Assembly (NCBI RefSeq): GCF_019753045.1
Contig: NZ_JAIELN010000016.1
Location: 34,427-98,426 of the forward strand
Length of the DNA: 64,000 bases
Reading direction: 5' to 3'
Origin: Hyphomicrobium sp.
GTDB lineage: Bacteria; Pseudomonadota; Alphaproteobacteria; Rhizobiales; Hyphomicrobiaceae
In this document: piece after piece, positions 34,901 to 44,117 of the stretch
How positions within the stretch are numbered: the stretch's first letter is position 1
How the letters are laid out: every line of letters starts with the position of its first letter
Made by a program: the position numbers and the translations under genes
The notes under the pieces: model-generated
Told to the model about the DNA's origin: nothing
The model's database searches: none
The model's input: only the letters and a program-made list of their open reading frames with translations

Positions 34901-36030
34901 CTCGCCTCGCATGGCGTTGGAAGGCTGGACGCTTCAAATCGCTCCGCAAGAAGATCGTTATAGACGCTCTCGAGGGTTGTCGTGCATTCATCCCAAGTCG
35001 AAAGCGCGAACGATCTGGGCTTCGGCTTGACATCCATCGCATTCGACATTGCCGCAGCGATGATCTCGGCTCTCGCGTCAAGAGGAACGGCGTACGCGAG
35101 AGACCGGTCGGCAAGCTCGCGCAATCCCGAAGTCGCTGTCACGACAACAGTCTTGTTCAGAGAGAGCGCTTCGAGGACAGCAACCGGATGGGCTTCGTAA
35201 TCGCTGAAAAGAACAGCCAAGCGCGCCTGGGCCAACAGGGTTGCCATGGCGCCACGGTCCGATGCTGGGATAGAACCGATAGTGACATGGTCATCGAGGC
35301 CAAGCCGATGGATGCGCTGTCGCAATGTGCGTTCATACGGCCCCGTGCCGACGATCTGCAGTCGCGCGTTAGGGCGCGCGCGCAGGAGAAACGGCATCGC
35401 GTCAATGGCGCGGTGGTGACCTTTGTAACGTTCCAGCCTGCCGGTCGAAAGGATCAGATTCTCGTCTTCCGGAACGTCGGGCTTAGGTAGCGACGCGTTG
35501 AGATTGGCCCCATTCGGCACCACCAGAAACTTGTCGGGTGGAAGCGACATCGCTTCGGCGAAATGTTCAACTTCGAACTCCGAAACGGCAATATATCGAC
35601 GGGCCGGTCGTGCCAAAGGCTCAATCATCCGCGCTTGGATATGGCGCAAGCGGTTGCGGAACGGTGATGAATGCCCGCCGCTATGGAACGATAAGACAAA
35701 CGGAATCGCATGACGCCCCGCGGCCCACATCGCTAAGGGTGCGAAGAATGTATGATAGCCTTGAACGTGCATGACATCGCATCCCGATTGTCCGATGACG
35801 CGAGCGAGACCCGGCGCAAATTGCCAATCGCGGGATTTCGGCCAGCTGCGGACTCGTACGATGTGAATACCAGAAACAATTTCGTGCTCGGGTAGCGCAC
35901 CACCAGGGTTGGCGGTCACCACCGAGACCGCGTGCCCACGCCCGACGAGGCGCGTAGCGACTTCGTGGACGTGCATTTCTGTGCCGCCCGCAAATGGGAA
36001 GTAACGAGCTGCGACCATCAGAATACGCAT
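34897..36030 (-). CDS. GT4 family glycosyltransferase
   Basis: GT-B fold: YFPFAGGTEMHVHEVATRLVGRGH (acceptor loop), LILSTGRLERYKGHHRAIDAM (hinge) and FSDYEAHPVAVLEALSLNKTVVVTA (EX7E, first Glu in YEAHP). The ATG at 36030 is chosen; a GTG one codon upstream is equivalent. It overlaps the following membrane protein by four bases. Confidence 0.93.
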   Translation of the reverse strand: MRILMVAARYFPFAGGTEMHVHEVATRLVGRGHAVSVVTANPGGALPEHEIVSGIHIVRVRSWPKSRDWQFAPGLARVIGQSGCDVMHVQGYHTFFAPLAMWAAGRHAIPFVLSFHSGGHSSPFRNRLRHIQARMIEPLARPARRYIAVSEFEVEHFAEAMSLPPDKFLVVPNGANLNASLPKPDVPEDENLILSTGRLERYKGHHRAIDAMPFLLRARPNARLQIVGTGPYERTLRQRIHRLGLDDHVTIGSIPASDRGAMATLLAQARLAVLFSDYEAHPVAVLEALSLNKTVVVTATSGLRELADRSLAYAVPLDARAEIIAAAMSNAMDVKPKPRSFALSTWDECTTTLESVYNDLLAERFEASSLPTPCEAR

Positions 36031-36057
36031 CACCGGCCCCGCACTCTGCCTACGCGA

Positions 36058-36858
36058 TCAGGATTTAAAAAAGCCATTTACGGTCGACGAGGCGTTCAGC
36101 TGAGTTGGCGAAGCTTGCCGGCGGAACATCTCTTTCATAATTGTCCAGAGCACCCGGAAGCCGTCGGTAAATGCATTGAGATTGCTTTGCCCGTGCACCC
36201 GGTTCTTTTCGAAAGAGGGAATTTCGACAATCTTCACGCCCGATCTGAGCGCACTGAGATTCAAAGCGGTCTCAATCTCGAAGCCGTCGCAGGCGATATT
36301 CAACAGCGGCAAATGCTTCTTCCAGAAGGCATTGTAACCGTAGCAAAGATCAGAAAAGCCGGAGCCATATAATACGCGAACAATATGCGTGAGCGCCCAA
36401 TTGCCCAGCATGCGAAAGATCGACATGTCCTCAGTGCCGCCGCCCTGGATAAAACGTGACCCCTTCACGAAGTCGGCGCCCGACATCAAAGCGGCAACGA
36501 ACAAAATCAATTCGTCGGCGCTCATCGAGCCATCGGCGTCGATGGACACGATTATATCGCCGGTAGCCGCGCCAAAGCCCGCTCTGAGCGCCGCACCCTT
36601 CCCTTTTTTCGGCTCTTCGAGAATGCGAACCGCATGATGCAATGAGAGCGCAACCTCGCGCGTGTTGTCGGTTGATCGGCCATCGACGATGATGATTTCG
36701 TGTATCCATGCAGGCATTTTGGCGAAGACAATCGGAAGATTGTTGGCCTCGTTCAGCGTCGGCATGACGACGCTGACCTTGGGAATGTCGAGCTTGCCTC
36801 CGGGAAACCTAAGCGGAGCGTCGGTGACAGCCTGAGAATGAATGGTGGCGATACTCAA
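36058..36858 (-). CDS. GT2 glycosyltransferase, dolichol-phosphate-mannose-synthase-like
   Basis: GT-A fold with VSVVMPTLNEANNLPIVFAKM at the start, IIIVDGRSTDNT, and IIVSIDADGSMSADEL as the DxD site near residue 105. GFEIETALNLSALRSGVKIVEIPS is the conserved acceptor segment of polyprenyl-phosphate glycosyltransferases. No C-terminal membrane helices, as in DPM1 rather than GtrB. Likely to transfer a sugar to a lipid carrier. The start is TTG with GGAG 12 bases upstream, so the exact start is uncertain. Confidence 0.88.
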   Translation of the reverse strand: MSIATIHSQAVTDAPLRFPGGKLDIPKVSVVMPTLNEANNLPIVFAKMPAWIHEIIIVDGRSTDNTREVALSLHHAVRILEEPKKGKGAALRAGFGAATGDIIVSIDADGSMSADELILFVAALMSGADFVKGSRFIQGGGTEDMSIFRMLGNWALTHIVRVLYGSGFSDLCYGYNAFWKKHLPLLNIACDGFEIETALNLSALRSGVKIVEIPSFEKNRVHGQSNLNAFTDGFRVLWTIMKEMFRRQASPTQLNASSTVNGFFKS

Positions 36859-36908
36859 GGACCTGACTCCAGGAACGCGGAAGGAATACGGAAAATTAGG
36901 TAGAGCCT

Positions 36909-38336
36909 TTACATCGGGGATTTGCTGACCGGCGGATTGACCAGCACGCGGACGAGATCCCCGGGATTGACGGACTCCATCCCTGTCGCATTGATGACTT
37001 GCCGGTTTGTCCTCGGACCCCGAACGATCTGGAACATCGTTGCACCGTCGGTGCCATCGTCATTGATTGCCAACGCCGTCCGCATCGCATCGAGCGCACC
37101 GCTACTCGCAGACGTCGTGCTGGAGGCCTCGGCGATCTGAGACTGCAGATCCACGATCTGCTGCTGCAGATCGATTTTTGTCTGGTTCTCGAATGTCAGC
37201 TTGTCTTTTTCCAGTTGCGAAACCTTCGCCTCTGCCGCGTGAAGAGCGACTGCCGTTTCCTGGGCACGCGCCTTTGTATCGCCGAGCTCCGCCGCAACTT
37301 GCGAACGCAATGGCCGGCCGATCTTGTCGCCCAGACTGTCTATATCGGCGAGCCTTTGTGTTCTGACGGAAATGCCGGATTCGACCTGATCCCGAAGTCT
37401 TTGATGACTTGCCAATTCGTCACGCGCTGACTGAAGAGACGCGGCAAGGTTAGCGGCCTGAGCTTGGCTATTGCGCAGCGCCAATTGACGGACAGAGTTC
37501 TCTGAAGCGATGAGACCGAAAGCCTCGCTGTCGCTGCACAATCGCAGAAGATTTCGAGACGGAGCAGCCGTTGTCCCATCGCGCTCGGCTTCGAGAACAT
37601 TCAACTTAGCCCACAGCCTCTTCAGGCGGTCGCCTGTCTTCTGCTTCGTCTCGACTTCACGGATCGCCTGCAGCATGTGGTCGAGATCGACCGATGTCCG
37701 TTCAAAGCCGCCAGCCAACGCCACGACGTGAAATACCGTCAGACCTTCCGTGAATTTATAATAGCCCGGCTTTTTCACCGGCCCGACGACATAGACAGGC
37801 CGGCGATTGATCGTGACGCTCATGAATGCAAAACGGCCGACGAGTTGTTCGAAGGCTTTCTTCGCGTCTTCTTCGAATTGAGCGACCGTACGCTTGGCGA
37901 CTGGGAAAGCGCCGAGAAGCGGAATAATGACAGTGCCATCTTCGTGGACTTCATACTCTCCCGACAACTCCGTCCGCTGCTGGAAGCTGATTGCAGGTCG
38001 TTTGGAAAAGCTTCTTGCCGACCATTTGTCTTCCTCATTGATCAGCCGCTCATAGAACGCGACCTGCAGCGTGTCGCCGATCGAAACCAAGGAATTGTCG
38101 CCGGGCCGAGTTACGGGTTGTGCCGGCGGTTCCCATCGATCGAGGAACTTTGGTGTTGTCACCGAAGCAATCTCCTCCTTGCCGCTGAGGCTCGGCGTCG
38201 TGCTGATGGCGGTCGACCGCATCAGGCTCGGCTCTAAAAATTTTGGATAGGCAATCCAGGCAAAAACCGTAAGGAAAACCAGAGGAAACATCAGATTGAA
38301 TAATGAGGATGCACGACGCACAACGCTCAGCAGCAT
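36909..38336 (-). CDS. Polysaccharide export protein (Wza-like) with N-terminal membrane anchor and coiled coil
   Basis: Residues about 70-185 are the polysaccharide export domain (SIGDTLQVAFYERL; GEYEVHEDGTVIIPLLGAFPVAKRTVAQFE) followed by an SLBB-like unit (RPVYVVGPVKKPGYYKFTEGLTVFHVVALAGGF). An extended coiled coil (about 220-400) and a C-terminal SLBB-like segment (MFQIVRGPRTNRQVINATG) follow. There is no lipobox; instead the N-terminus has a membrane helix (LFNLMFPLVFLTVFAWIAYP). The ATG at 38336 has AAAAGG upstream; an in-frame GTG at 38429 is the alternative. First gene of the polysaccharide run. Confidence 0.85.
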   Translation of the reverse strand: MLLSVVRRASSLFNLMFPLVFLTVFAWIAYPKFLEPSLMRSTAISTTPSLSGKEEIASVTTPKFLDRWEPPAQPVTRPGDNSLVSIGDTLQVAFYERLINEEDKWSARSFSKRPAISFQQRTELSGEYEVHEDGTVIIPLLGAFPVAKRTVAQFEEDAKKAFEQLVGRFAFMSVTINRRPVYVVGPVKKPGYYKFTEGLTVFHVVALAGGFERTSVDLDHMLQAIREVETKQKTGDRLKRLWAKLNVLEAERDGTTAAPSRNLLRLCSDSEAFGLIASENSVRQLALRNSQAQAANLAASLQSARDELASHQRLRDQVESGISVRTQRLADIDSLGDKIGRPLRSQVAAELGDTKARAQETAVALHAAEAKVSQLEKDKLTFENQTKIDLQQQIVDLQSQIAEASSTTSASSGALDAMRTALAINDDGTDGATMFQIVRGPRTNRQVINATGMESVNPGDLVRVLVNPPVSKSPM

Positions 38337-38813
38337 ATTCAATACCTTTTCAGGCTTTGGACAGTGAACGAAAACGACGTCGCGACCGGCAGCACTGTGG
38401 GCGATCTCAAGAGACCGAAATGCTTCCACTAATTGCTTGACCTACTCGCCGTGTTAGCGCTGCTGTCGTTTCTGACAGGACCCGGCAGGCCAATTCCGGT
38501 GCGCTGAATAGAAAGTAAATTGCGGGCGCTAGAGATTGGGAGACACGGGCCGCGCAAACCCCAATTGCGAATTGACGACGATCGCGAATCGGCTGGTCTG
38601 ATGCTGACGGTTATTTCGCCTCATGATTACGCCGTATATTTTTCAATACGGCGCTTTCAGCGACGTTCGAAGCAGCTTCAACAAACGCCGCCCATGTAGA
38701 TGGATCTCTTCAGTAAATCGCCACTTACGGACTACTTATCAACGGCGCGAGAACTACAGCGATTGTGACAAGAGATTTTCAGGCCGAATATCTCCAGCAC
38801 ACCCCCCCAGAAA

Positions 38814-38832
38814 GGTAAGCAACACGCTTACC
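38814..38832. repeat. Inverted repeat GGTAAGC-N5-GCTTACC
   Basis: A perfect 7-bp inverted repeat about 170 bases upstream of the FNR-type box. A possible operator; no T tract follows. Confidence 0.4.
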
Positions 38833-38849
38833 CGCGCGTCGGACTAATT

Positions 38850-38867
38850 TCTATCAGGACCGATAGA
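38850..38867. repeat. Inverted repeat TCTATC-N6-GATAGA
   Basis: A 6-bp inverted repeat 17 bases after the previous one, in the same control region. Confidence 0.3.
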
Positions 38868-39001
38868 GATTGGCCGTTGGACTGGCCGCCGTATCGAGAG
38901 GCCCTCGCTTGAGATCGCTGAGGTGACCCCCGCGACGCGATCAGCCAAAGTATCGCAGTTATCCCTCATCAAACATGTTGCCGCGCGACGCGTGAACACC
39001 A

Positions 39002-39015
39002 TTGATATTGGTCAA
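39002..39015. promoter_or_regulatory. FNR-type box upstream of cydD
   Basis: TTGATATTGGTCAA matches the FNR/Anr/FixK consensus TTGAT-N4-ATCAA at 9 of 10 positions. It lies about 95 bases before the preferred cydD start. Control by an FNR-family regulator under low oxygen is normal for cytochrome bd operons. Confidence 0.65.
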
Positions 39016-39108
39016 TGCTCTGGACCGGGCTATGTAGAACTGATCCGGCTGGAAAGATTCGGGCAATGGCGCTGCTTGCCGCCGCGGCCCGTCGGGAGAA
39101 GACAAGAA

Positions 39109-40773
39109 GTGTCAGGTCCTTTGGACATCGCCACGAACAAAGCAAGCGCAGCACTTCAGATCGCAGCATCGTTACTGTGGTTGCCCCAGGCGGCGTTGAT
39201 CGCCGTCGCGATCGGCGACATTGCAAATGCTGCTGATTCTGAGCGCATCGGCTGGCTTGCCCTTGGTGTTCTTGTAATCGGGATATTGAGGGCCTTTTTT
39301 GAAAGTACGGGCAGCCGTATGGCGTTCCGTACAGCGCGCGCGGCCGTGACCACATCCAGAAATGGAGTGGTCACCGCACTCGCGGCTCACTCCCCGCTCG
39401 ACCAAGCGCGTCCGGCGTCTGGTCGCGCAGCGAGCGTGGTCGTCGAACAGGCCGAGATGATCGTGCCTTATCTCGCACGCTTCGAAATCGCGAGAATGCG
39501 GGCAGTTTTCGTACCGGTTGTTATCTTTGTATCTGTCCTGACGCTCTCTTGGGCAGCAGCTGTTGTGCTGCTCATCGCTGCGCCGCTCATTCCGATTTTC
39601 ATGGCGCTGATTGGCTGGCGCGCTCAGCAAGCGAGCGAGGCACAGCTCATCGAAACGGGCGGCATGAACGCATTCCTTCTCGACCGGCTGCGCGGCATCG
39701 CGACCATCCGCTCCCTCGACGCTGTCGACGTGACGGCACGCAGGCTTCGCGCCGACGCTGAAAGTTTGCGCCAACGAACGATGGCCGTACTCAAAATCGC
39801 ATTTCTGTCATCGGCCGTTCTCGAGCTTTTTTCGGCTCTCGGCGTTGCGATGGTCGCTGTCTACGTCGGATTTCATCTGCTCGGCCAATTGGGTTTTGGC
39901 ACCTGGGGTGCCCCATTGAGTTTGAGCGAAGGACTTTTCATTCTCCTGCTTGCACCGGCCTTCTTCGAGCCTCTGCGTGAACTCTCGTCTGCCTGGCATG
40001 ACCGCGCCGCCGGCCGCGCCGCCCGCGAGGAACTCACGCGCTTGGCGACGACGAATGGACCCAGAATGCTCGGCACCGGTTGTGACGTTCAACGGACCGC
40101 GCACGTTGAACGCCCCGCACCCGCCGTTTACATCAAGGACTTGAGCTTTCGATATCCGGCAAGCGAAACACCCGTATTCGATCACTTTGACCTATCCGTT
40201 GCACCCGGCGAACACGTGGCGCTGTTAGGTCCAAGCGGCTCAGGCAAGTCTACGCTTCTTGCGCTGTTGGCTGGCCTTACGACTTCGACATCCGGCGCTA
40301 TCGCCATCGGCGGCTACCCGCTCACTGACGAATCCGCTGCAGCTTTACGGGAAAGCATCGCTTGGATCGGCCAGCGGCCGCACGTCTTTGCGGGAACACT
40401 TGCCAGCAATATTACCCTCGGACGGAGCAGCGATCCCGAGAACGTCGCGAGCGCGTTGCACTTTGCGAGACTCGATGAAATCGCCAAGGTGCGCGGCTTG
40501 ACCACCGTCGGTGAAAACGGCATCGGACTTTCGGGCGGCGAAGCGCTACGTCTCGCGCTCGCGCGTATCGCGGCCAGCGCCAATGTCGCCCTTATCCTCG
40601 GCGATGAGCCGACCGCGCATCTCGATGCCGTTACGGCGCAAGAGATCACGGACAACCTGCTGACTCTCGCCCGCAACAAGACGCTCATCGTGGCGACCCA
40701 CGACCTGAGGCTCGCGGCGCGCATGGATCGGATCGTCGACTTCCGCCACTTACGCCTGGAGAAGGCGGCATGA
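39109..40773 (+). CDS. cydD: Thiol reductant ABC exporter subunit CydD
   Basis: Exporter-type ABC protein: six membrane helices (first LLWLPQAALIAVAIGDIAN) and nucleotide-binding domain with Walker A LLGPSGSGKSTLLALLAG, signature GIGLSGGEALRLALARIA and Walker B VALILGDEPTAHLD. With CydC it exports cysteine/glutathione to the periplasm, needed for cytochrome bd assembly. The GTG at 39109 is chosen because GGGAGAAG lies nine bases upstream and because the longer frame (to 38923) would place the FNR box inside the gene. The stop overlaps the cydC start (ATGA). Confidence 0.9.
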   Translation: MSGPLDIATNKASAALQIAASLLWLPQAALIAVAIGDIANAADSERIGWLALGVLVIGILRAFFESTGSRMAFRTARAAVTTSRNGVVTALAAHSPLDQARPASGRAASVVVEQAEMIVPYLARFEIARMRAVFVPVVIFVSVLTLSWAAAVVLLIAAPLIPIFMALIGWRAQQASEAQLIETGGMNAFLLDRLRGIATIRSLDAVDVTARRLRADAESLRQRTMAVLKIAFLSSAVLELFSALGVAMVAVYVGFHLLGQLGFGTWGAPLSLSEGLFILLLAPAFFEPLRELSSAWHDRAAGRAAREELTRLATTNGPRMLGTGCDVQRTAHVERPAPAVYIKDLSFRYPASETPVFDHFDLSVAPGEHVALLGPSGSGKSTLLALLAGLTTSTSGAIAIGGYPLTDESAAALRESIAWIGQRPHVFAGTLASNITLGRSSDPENVASALHFARLDEIAKVRGLTTVGENGIGLSGGEALRLALARIAASANVALILGDEPTAHLDAVTAQEITDNLLTLARNKTLIVATHDLRLAARMDRIVDFRHLRLEKAA

Positions 40774-42458
40774 GCAGGACCTTTGATGACCTGAAACCCG
40801 TTCTCGAACTTTTTTGGCGCGGGCCGCGCCGGAAGCTTCTCCTTGGAATGCTGATCAGTGCCGCGACCATTCTGAGTGGCATCGCTTTGCTCGGACTCTC
40901 GGGTTGGTTCATCACAGCGACGGCAATCGCGGGTATGAGCGCAGCGACGGCGCTCGCATTCGATGTCTTTTCTCCCTCCGCTGGCATTCGGTTCTTTGCG
41001 CTTGCACGAACGGCGAGCCGATACGGCGAGCGCTTGATTACCCACGATGCCACGCTCGGCACTCTTGCCGAACTGCGCGAGCGCCTTTTCCGGGGGTCGT
41101 CCGAAAGGCGTGCCGCGGAAGAACTACGCATGCGTCCCGCGAAGCTTCTGTTTCGCATCACGCAGGATGTCGACGCGCTCGATTCTCTTTATTTGCGCGT
41201 ACTGGTGCCGTTGGGCGCGGCGTTCGCCGCTGCTTTGGCCATCGGTATCGCCCTTGGACTTCTTCACCCCATCGTCGGCATCGCAGCCGGTGCTTTTCTC
41301 ATCGCGACAGGCCTCGCGGTTCCCCTTTTAGCCGCACACGCTGCTGAACGCCCAGCCCGGCGCCGCGCTCATGCGCTCGAAGTGTTGCGCTCGCGCGTGA
41401 TCGATCTTGTTTCCGGCCAAACGGAACTCGTCATGGCCGGACGGCTAACAGCTCAATGCCGAAAGATCGCCGACGCCGACAGAAAACTGGCTGACGCCGA
41501 TGATCGGCTGAATCTCGTCGAAACAGGAGTTGCAGCCGCATTCGGAATAGCGAACGCCGTTCTGATCGCGGCGATGCTTCTCGTCGTTACAGCACTCGCA
41601 AAATCCGGCGACATCAGCGCTCCGGTTGCATCTTTTGCCGTGCTGATTGTCGTCGCCGCACTTGAGCCCTTCGCCGCTTTGCGTCGTGGTGCGATCGAAC
41701 TCGGGCGGACGCGTCTCGCCGCGCGACGCATCGGCCCGCGTCTTTCGATAGAAACGTCCCCGCAGCGTTCCGATCCGCCGAACGGGATAGCCGTAAGCTT
41801 GGATCGTGTGTCTGTCCGGCATGAACACGCGCCTCAATCGCTGCTCCGCGGGCTTTCGCTGTCACTTCGGAGCGGCGAGCGGTTGGCTCTGATCGGAGAG
41901 AGCGGAGCCGGAAAGTCGACACTGTTGGGAGTAATTGCCGGCGAGATCCCGATTGAGAACGGCAGCATCAAGAGCGTTCCGGGAACTTTGCTGACGCAGC
42001 GGACCGAGCTCTTCGCGGATTCGCTGCGGGATAATCTACGCCTCGCTGATCCCAATGCCGATGACAGCGAGATTTCGCAAGCACTCACCGCGGCCGGATT
42101 GGGCGCCTATATCGCGGGACAGCCGAATGGCCTCGATACGCGGCTCGGCGAAGGTGGCCTCGGTCTTTCCGGTGGTGAAGCGCGCCGCCTCGCGCTTGCG
42201 CGCCTCTTTCTGCGCGACACACCTCTTTGGCTTTTGGATGAACCGACCGAAGGCCTTGATGGCGCAACCGCTCGCGACGTCATCGGGCGCCTCAAGGCCA
42301 ACGCAAACGGTCGCACGCTCGTCATTGCGACTCACATACAGCGGGAAGCCGAAATCGCAGACCGGCTGCTGATCATGAAACGAGGGCACGTTGTTGCGAG
42401 CCCACGACGCGGCGAGGCGGCTTTCGAGACCGCGCTAGCGGCGTTGCGACAGGATTGA
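40770..42458 (+). CDS. cydC: Thiol reductant ABC exporter subunit CydC
   Basis: The partner half-transporter of CydD: LSGWFITATAIAGMSAATALAFDVFSPSAGIRFFALART is the typical CydC membrane opening (quoted here as LSGWFITATAIAGM). Nucleotide-binding domain with Walker A IGESGAGKSTLLGVIAGEI, signature GGLGLSGGEARRLALARLFL and Walker B PLWLLDEPTEGLD, switch IATHIQRE. 562 aa, normal for the family. Translationally coupled to cydD; followed 77 bases later by cydA. Confidence 0.93.
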   Translation: MSRTFDDLKPVLELFWRGPRRKLLLGMLISAATILSGIALLGLSGWFITATAIAGMSAATALAFDVFSPSAGIRFFALARTASRYGERLITHDATLGTLAELRERLFRGSSERRAAEELRMRPAKLLFRITQDVDALDSLYLRVLVPLGAAFAAALAIGIALGLLHPIVGIAAGAFLIATGLAVPLLAAHAAERPARRRAHALEVLRSRVIDLVSGQTELVMAGRLTAQCRKIADADRKLADADDRLNLVETGVAAAFGIANAVLIAAMLLVVTALAKSGDISAPVASFAVLIVVAALEPFAALRRGAIELGRTRLAARRIGPRLSIETSPQRSDPPNGIAVSLDRVSVRHEHAPQSLLRGLSLSLRSGERLALIGESGAGKSTLLGVIAGEIPIENGSIKSVPGTLLTQRTELFADSLRDNLRLADPNADDSEISQALTAAGLGAYIAGQPNGLDTRLGEGGLGLSGGEARRLALARLFLRDTPLWLLDEPTEGLDGATARDVIGRLKANANGRTLVIATHIQREAEIADRLLIMKRGHVVASPRRGEAAFETALAALRQD

Positions 42459-42535
42459 AAGAACAGAACCAACGGCGTCCGGTTTGACGCCGTCAATTCG
42501 AAAGGGGGCCGGCTGTAAGGCCGGACAAAAAGCAG

Positions 42536-44113
42536 ATGGAACTCGACATCGTCGCGCTGTCGCGCCTGCAATTCGCGGTGACCGCACTTTATCATTTTCT
42601 ATTCGTACCGTTGACGCTTGGTCTTTCCGTCCTCCTCGCCATCATGGAGACGGTCTACGTGATGACCGGCAGAACCATCTGGCGGCAGATGACGAAGTTC
42701 TGGGGCACGCTCTTCGGCATCAACTTCGTTCTCGGTGTCGCGACCGGCCTCGTCATGGAATTTCAGTTCGGCATGAACTGGAGCTACTATAGTCACTACG
42801 TCGGCGACATATTCGGCGCACCGCTCGCCATCGAGGGGCTGATGGCCTTCTTCCTCGAAGCGACGTTCGTCGGCCTTTTCTTTTTCGGCTGGGACAGGCT
42901 TTCGAAGGTCGGGCATCTGATGGCGACGTGGGCCGTTGCGATCGGCTCCAACTTGTCAGCGCTTTGGATTCTCATTGCGAACGGCTGGATGCAGAACCCG
43001 GTCGGCTCGGCATTCAACCCGCAAACGATGCGGATGGAAGTCACGGACTTTTTCGAGGTTTTGTTCAACCCGGTCGCCCAAGCGAAGTTCGTGCATACCG
43101 TTTCGGCGGGCTACGTCACCGCTTCCATATTCGTCCTCGGTGTTTCCGCCTGGTACTTATACAATCGGCGTTACGTCGATCTCGCCAAGCGCTCGATGAC
43201 GGTCGCGGCATCGTTCGGGCTTGCGTCTGCCCTGTCCGTCGTCGTGCTCGGCGACGAAAGTGGCTACCTGTCGACGGAGCATCAGAAGATGAAGCTCGCC
43301 GCGATCGAGGCGATGTGGAAGACCGAACCCGCTCCGGCCGCGTTCACCCTCTTCGGATTCCCCGACCAGGAAACACGTGAAACTCACTTCGCCGTGCACA
43401 TCCCTTGGGTTATGGGTTTGATCGGCACGCGCTCGTTGACGACCCAAATTCCCGGTATCGAAGATCTTGTCGAGCACGCAAAGGTTCGCATCCGGCAAGG
43501 CATTTCCGCCTACGACGCCGTCCAGCAGATCCGCGCGGCGAGCGATCAGTCGGCCGTTCCGCAAGCGGCACGCGACACGCTCGAGAAAAATGGCCGAGAT
43601 CTCGGCTACGCTCTACTCTTGAAGCGCTATGTCGATGATCCGCGCAAAGCAACGGACGCCCAGATCGATAAAGCTGCGTGGGACACGGTGCCGAGCGTCC
43701 CTTCCCTCTTCTGGTCGTTCCGCATCATGGTGGGTCTCGGCTTCTTCTTCATCCTGCTGACGGGCACGTTCTTCTACCTGTCGGCGCGGCGCAGGCTCGA
43801 CCATTACCCATGGCTTCTGCGACTAGCCGTATTTGCCATACCACTTCCGTGGATCGCAGCCGAACTCGGGTGGGTCGTAGCGGAATTCGGCCGGCAACCT
43901 TGGATCATCGAAGGGATTCTGCCGACCGCAGCAGCCGTTTCGAGCCTCGGCGCCATGACCGTTCTCCTGACGCTGCTCGGTTTCATCGTGATCTATACCG
44001 TTCTCTTCATCATCGAGATGGGCCTTATGTTGCGCGCCATTCAAAGCGGCCCCAAGCCTGATGATGAACCCGAAGCCGTTCTCGTTCCTCCTTCACTCAT
44101 CGCTGCGGAGTAG
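42536..44113 (+). CDS. cydA: Cytochrome bd ubiquinol oxidase subunit I
   Basis: 525 aa with nine membrane helices. The opening ALSRLQFAVTALYHFLFVPLTLGLS contains the haem ligand His19 equivalent; TVSAGYVTASIFVLGVSAWYLYNR holds the haem b558 His (near 185); GRQPWIIEGILPT is the conserved quinol-site GRQPW. It is a low-oxygen, high-affinity quinol oxidase that also resists NO and cyanide. The extended hydrophilic Q-loop (about 250-390) is of the long type. The ATG is preceded by AAAAAGCAG. It overlaps nothing and precedes cydB by four bases. Confidence 0.97.
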   Translation: MELDIVALSRLQFAVTALYHFLFVPLTLGLSVLLAIMETVYVMTGRTIWRQMTKFWGTLFGINFVLGVATGLVMEFQFGMNWSYYSHYVGDIFGAPLAIEGLMAFFLEATFVGLFFFGWDRLSKVGHLMATWAVAIGSNLSALWILIANGWMQNPVGSAFNPQTMRMEVTDFFEVLFNPVAQAKFVHTVSAGYVTASIFVLGVSAWYLYNRRYVDLAKRSMTVAASFGLASALSVVVLGDESGYLSTEHQKMKLAAIEAMWKTEPAPAAFTLFGFPDQETRETHFAVHIPWVMGLIGTRSLTTQIPGIEDLVEHAKVRIRQGISAYDAVQQIRAASDQSAVPQAARDTLEKNGRDLGYALLLKRYVDDPRKATDAQIDKAAWDTVPSVPSLFWSFRIMVGLGFFFILLTGTFFYLSARRRLDHYPWLLRLAVFAIPLPWIAAELGWVVAEFGRQPWIIEGILPTAAAVSSLGAMTVLLTLLGFIVIYTVLFIIEMGLMLRAIQSGPKPDDEPEAVLVPPSLIAAE

Positions 44114-44117
44114 ACAA

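Larger units (their letters stand above)
38337..39108. other. Divergent control region between the polysaccharide cluster and cyd operon
   Basis: No convincing gene. It must hold the promoter of the 12-gene polysaccharide run (minus) and of cydDCABX (plus). Two short inverted repeats and an FNR-type box near its right end are listed separately. An open frame continuing leftward from cydD to 38923 crosses the FNR box and is probably not translated. Confidence 0.6.

Noticed and set aside
38923..39108. Extended CydD N-terminus
   Set aside because: It would contain the FNR box and has no resemblance to CydD sequences.
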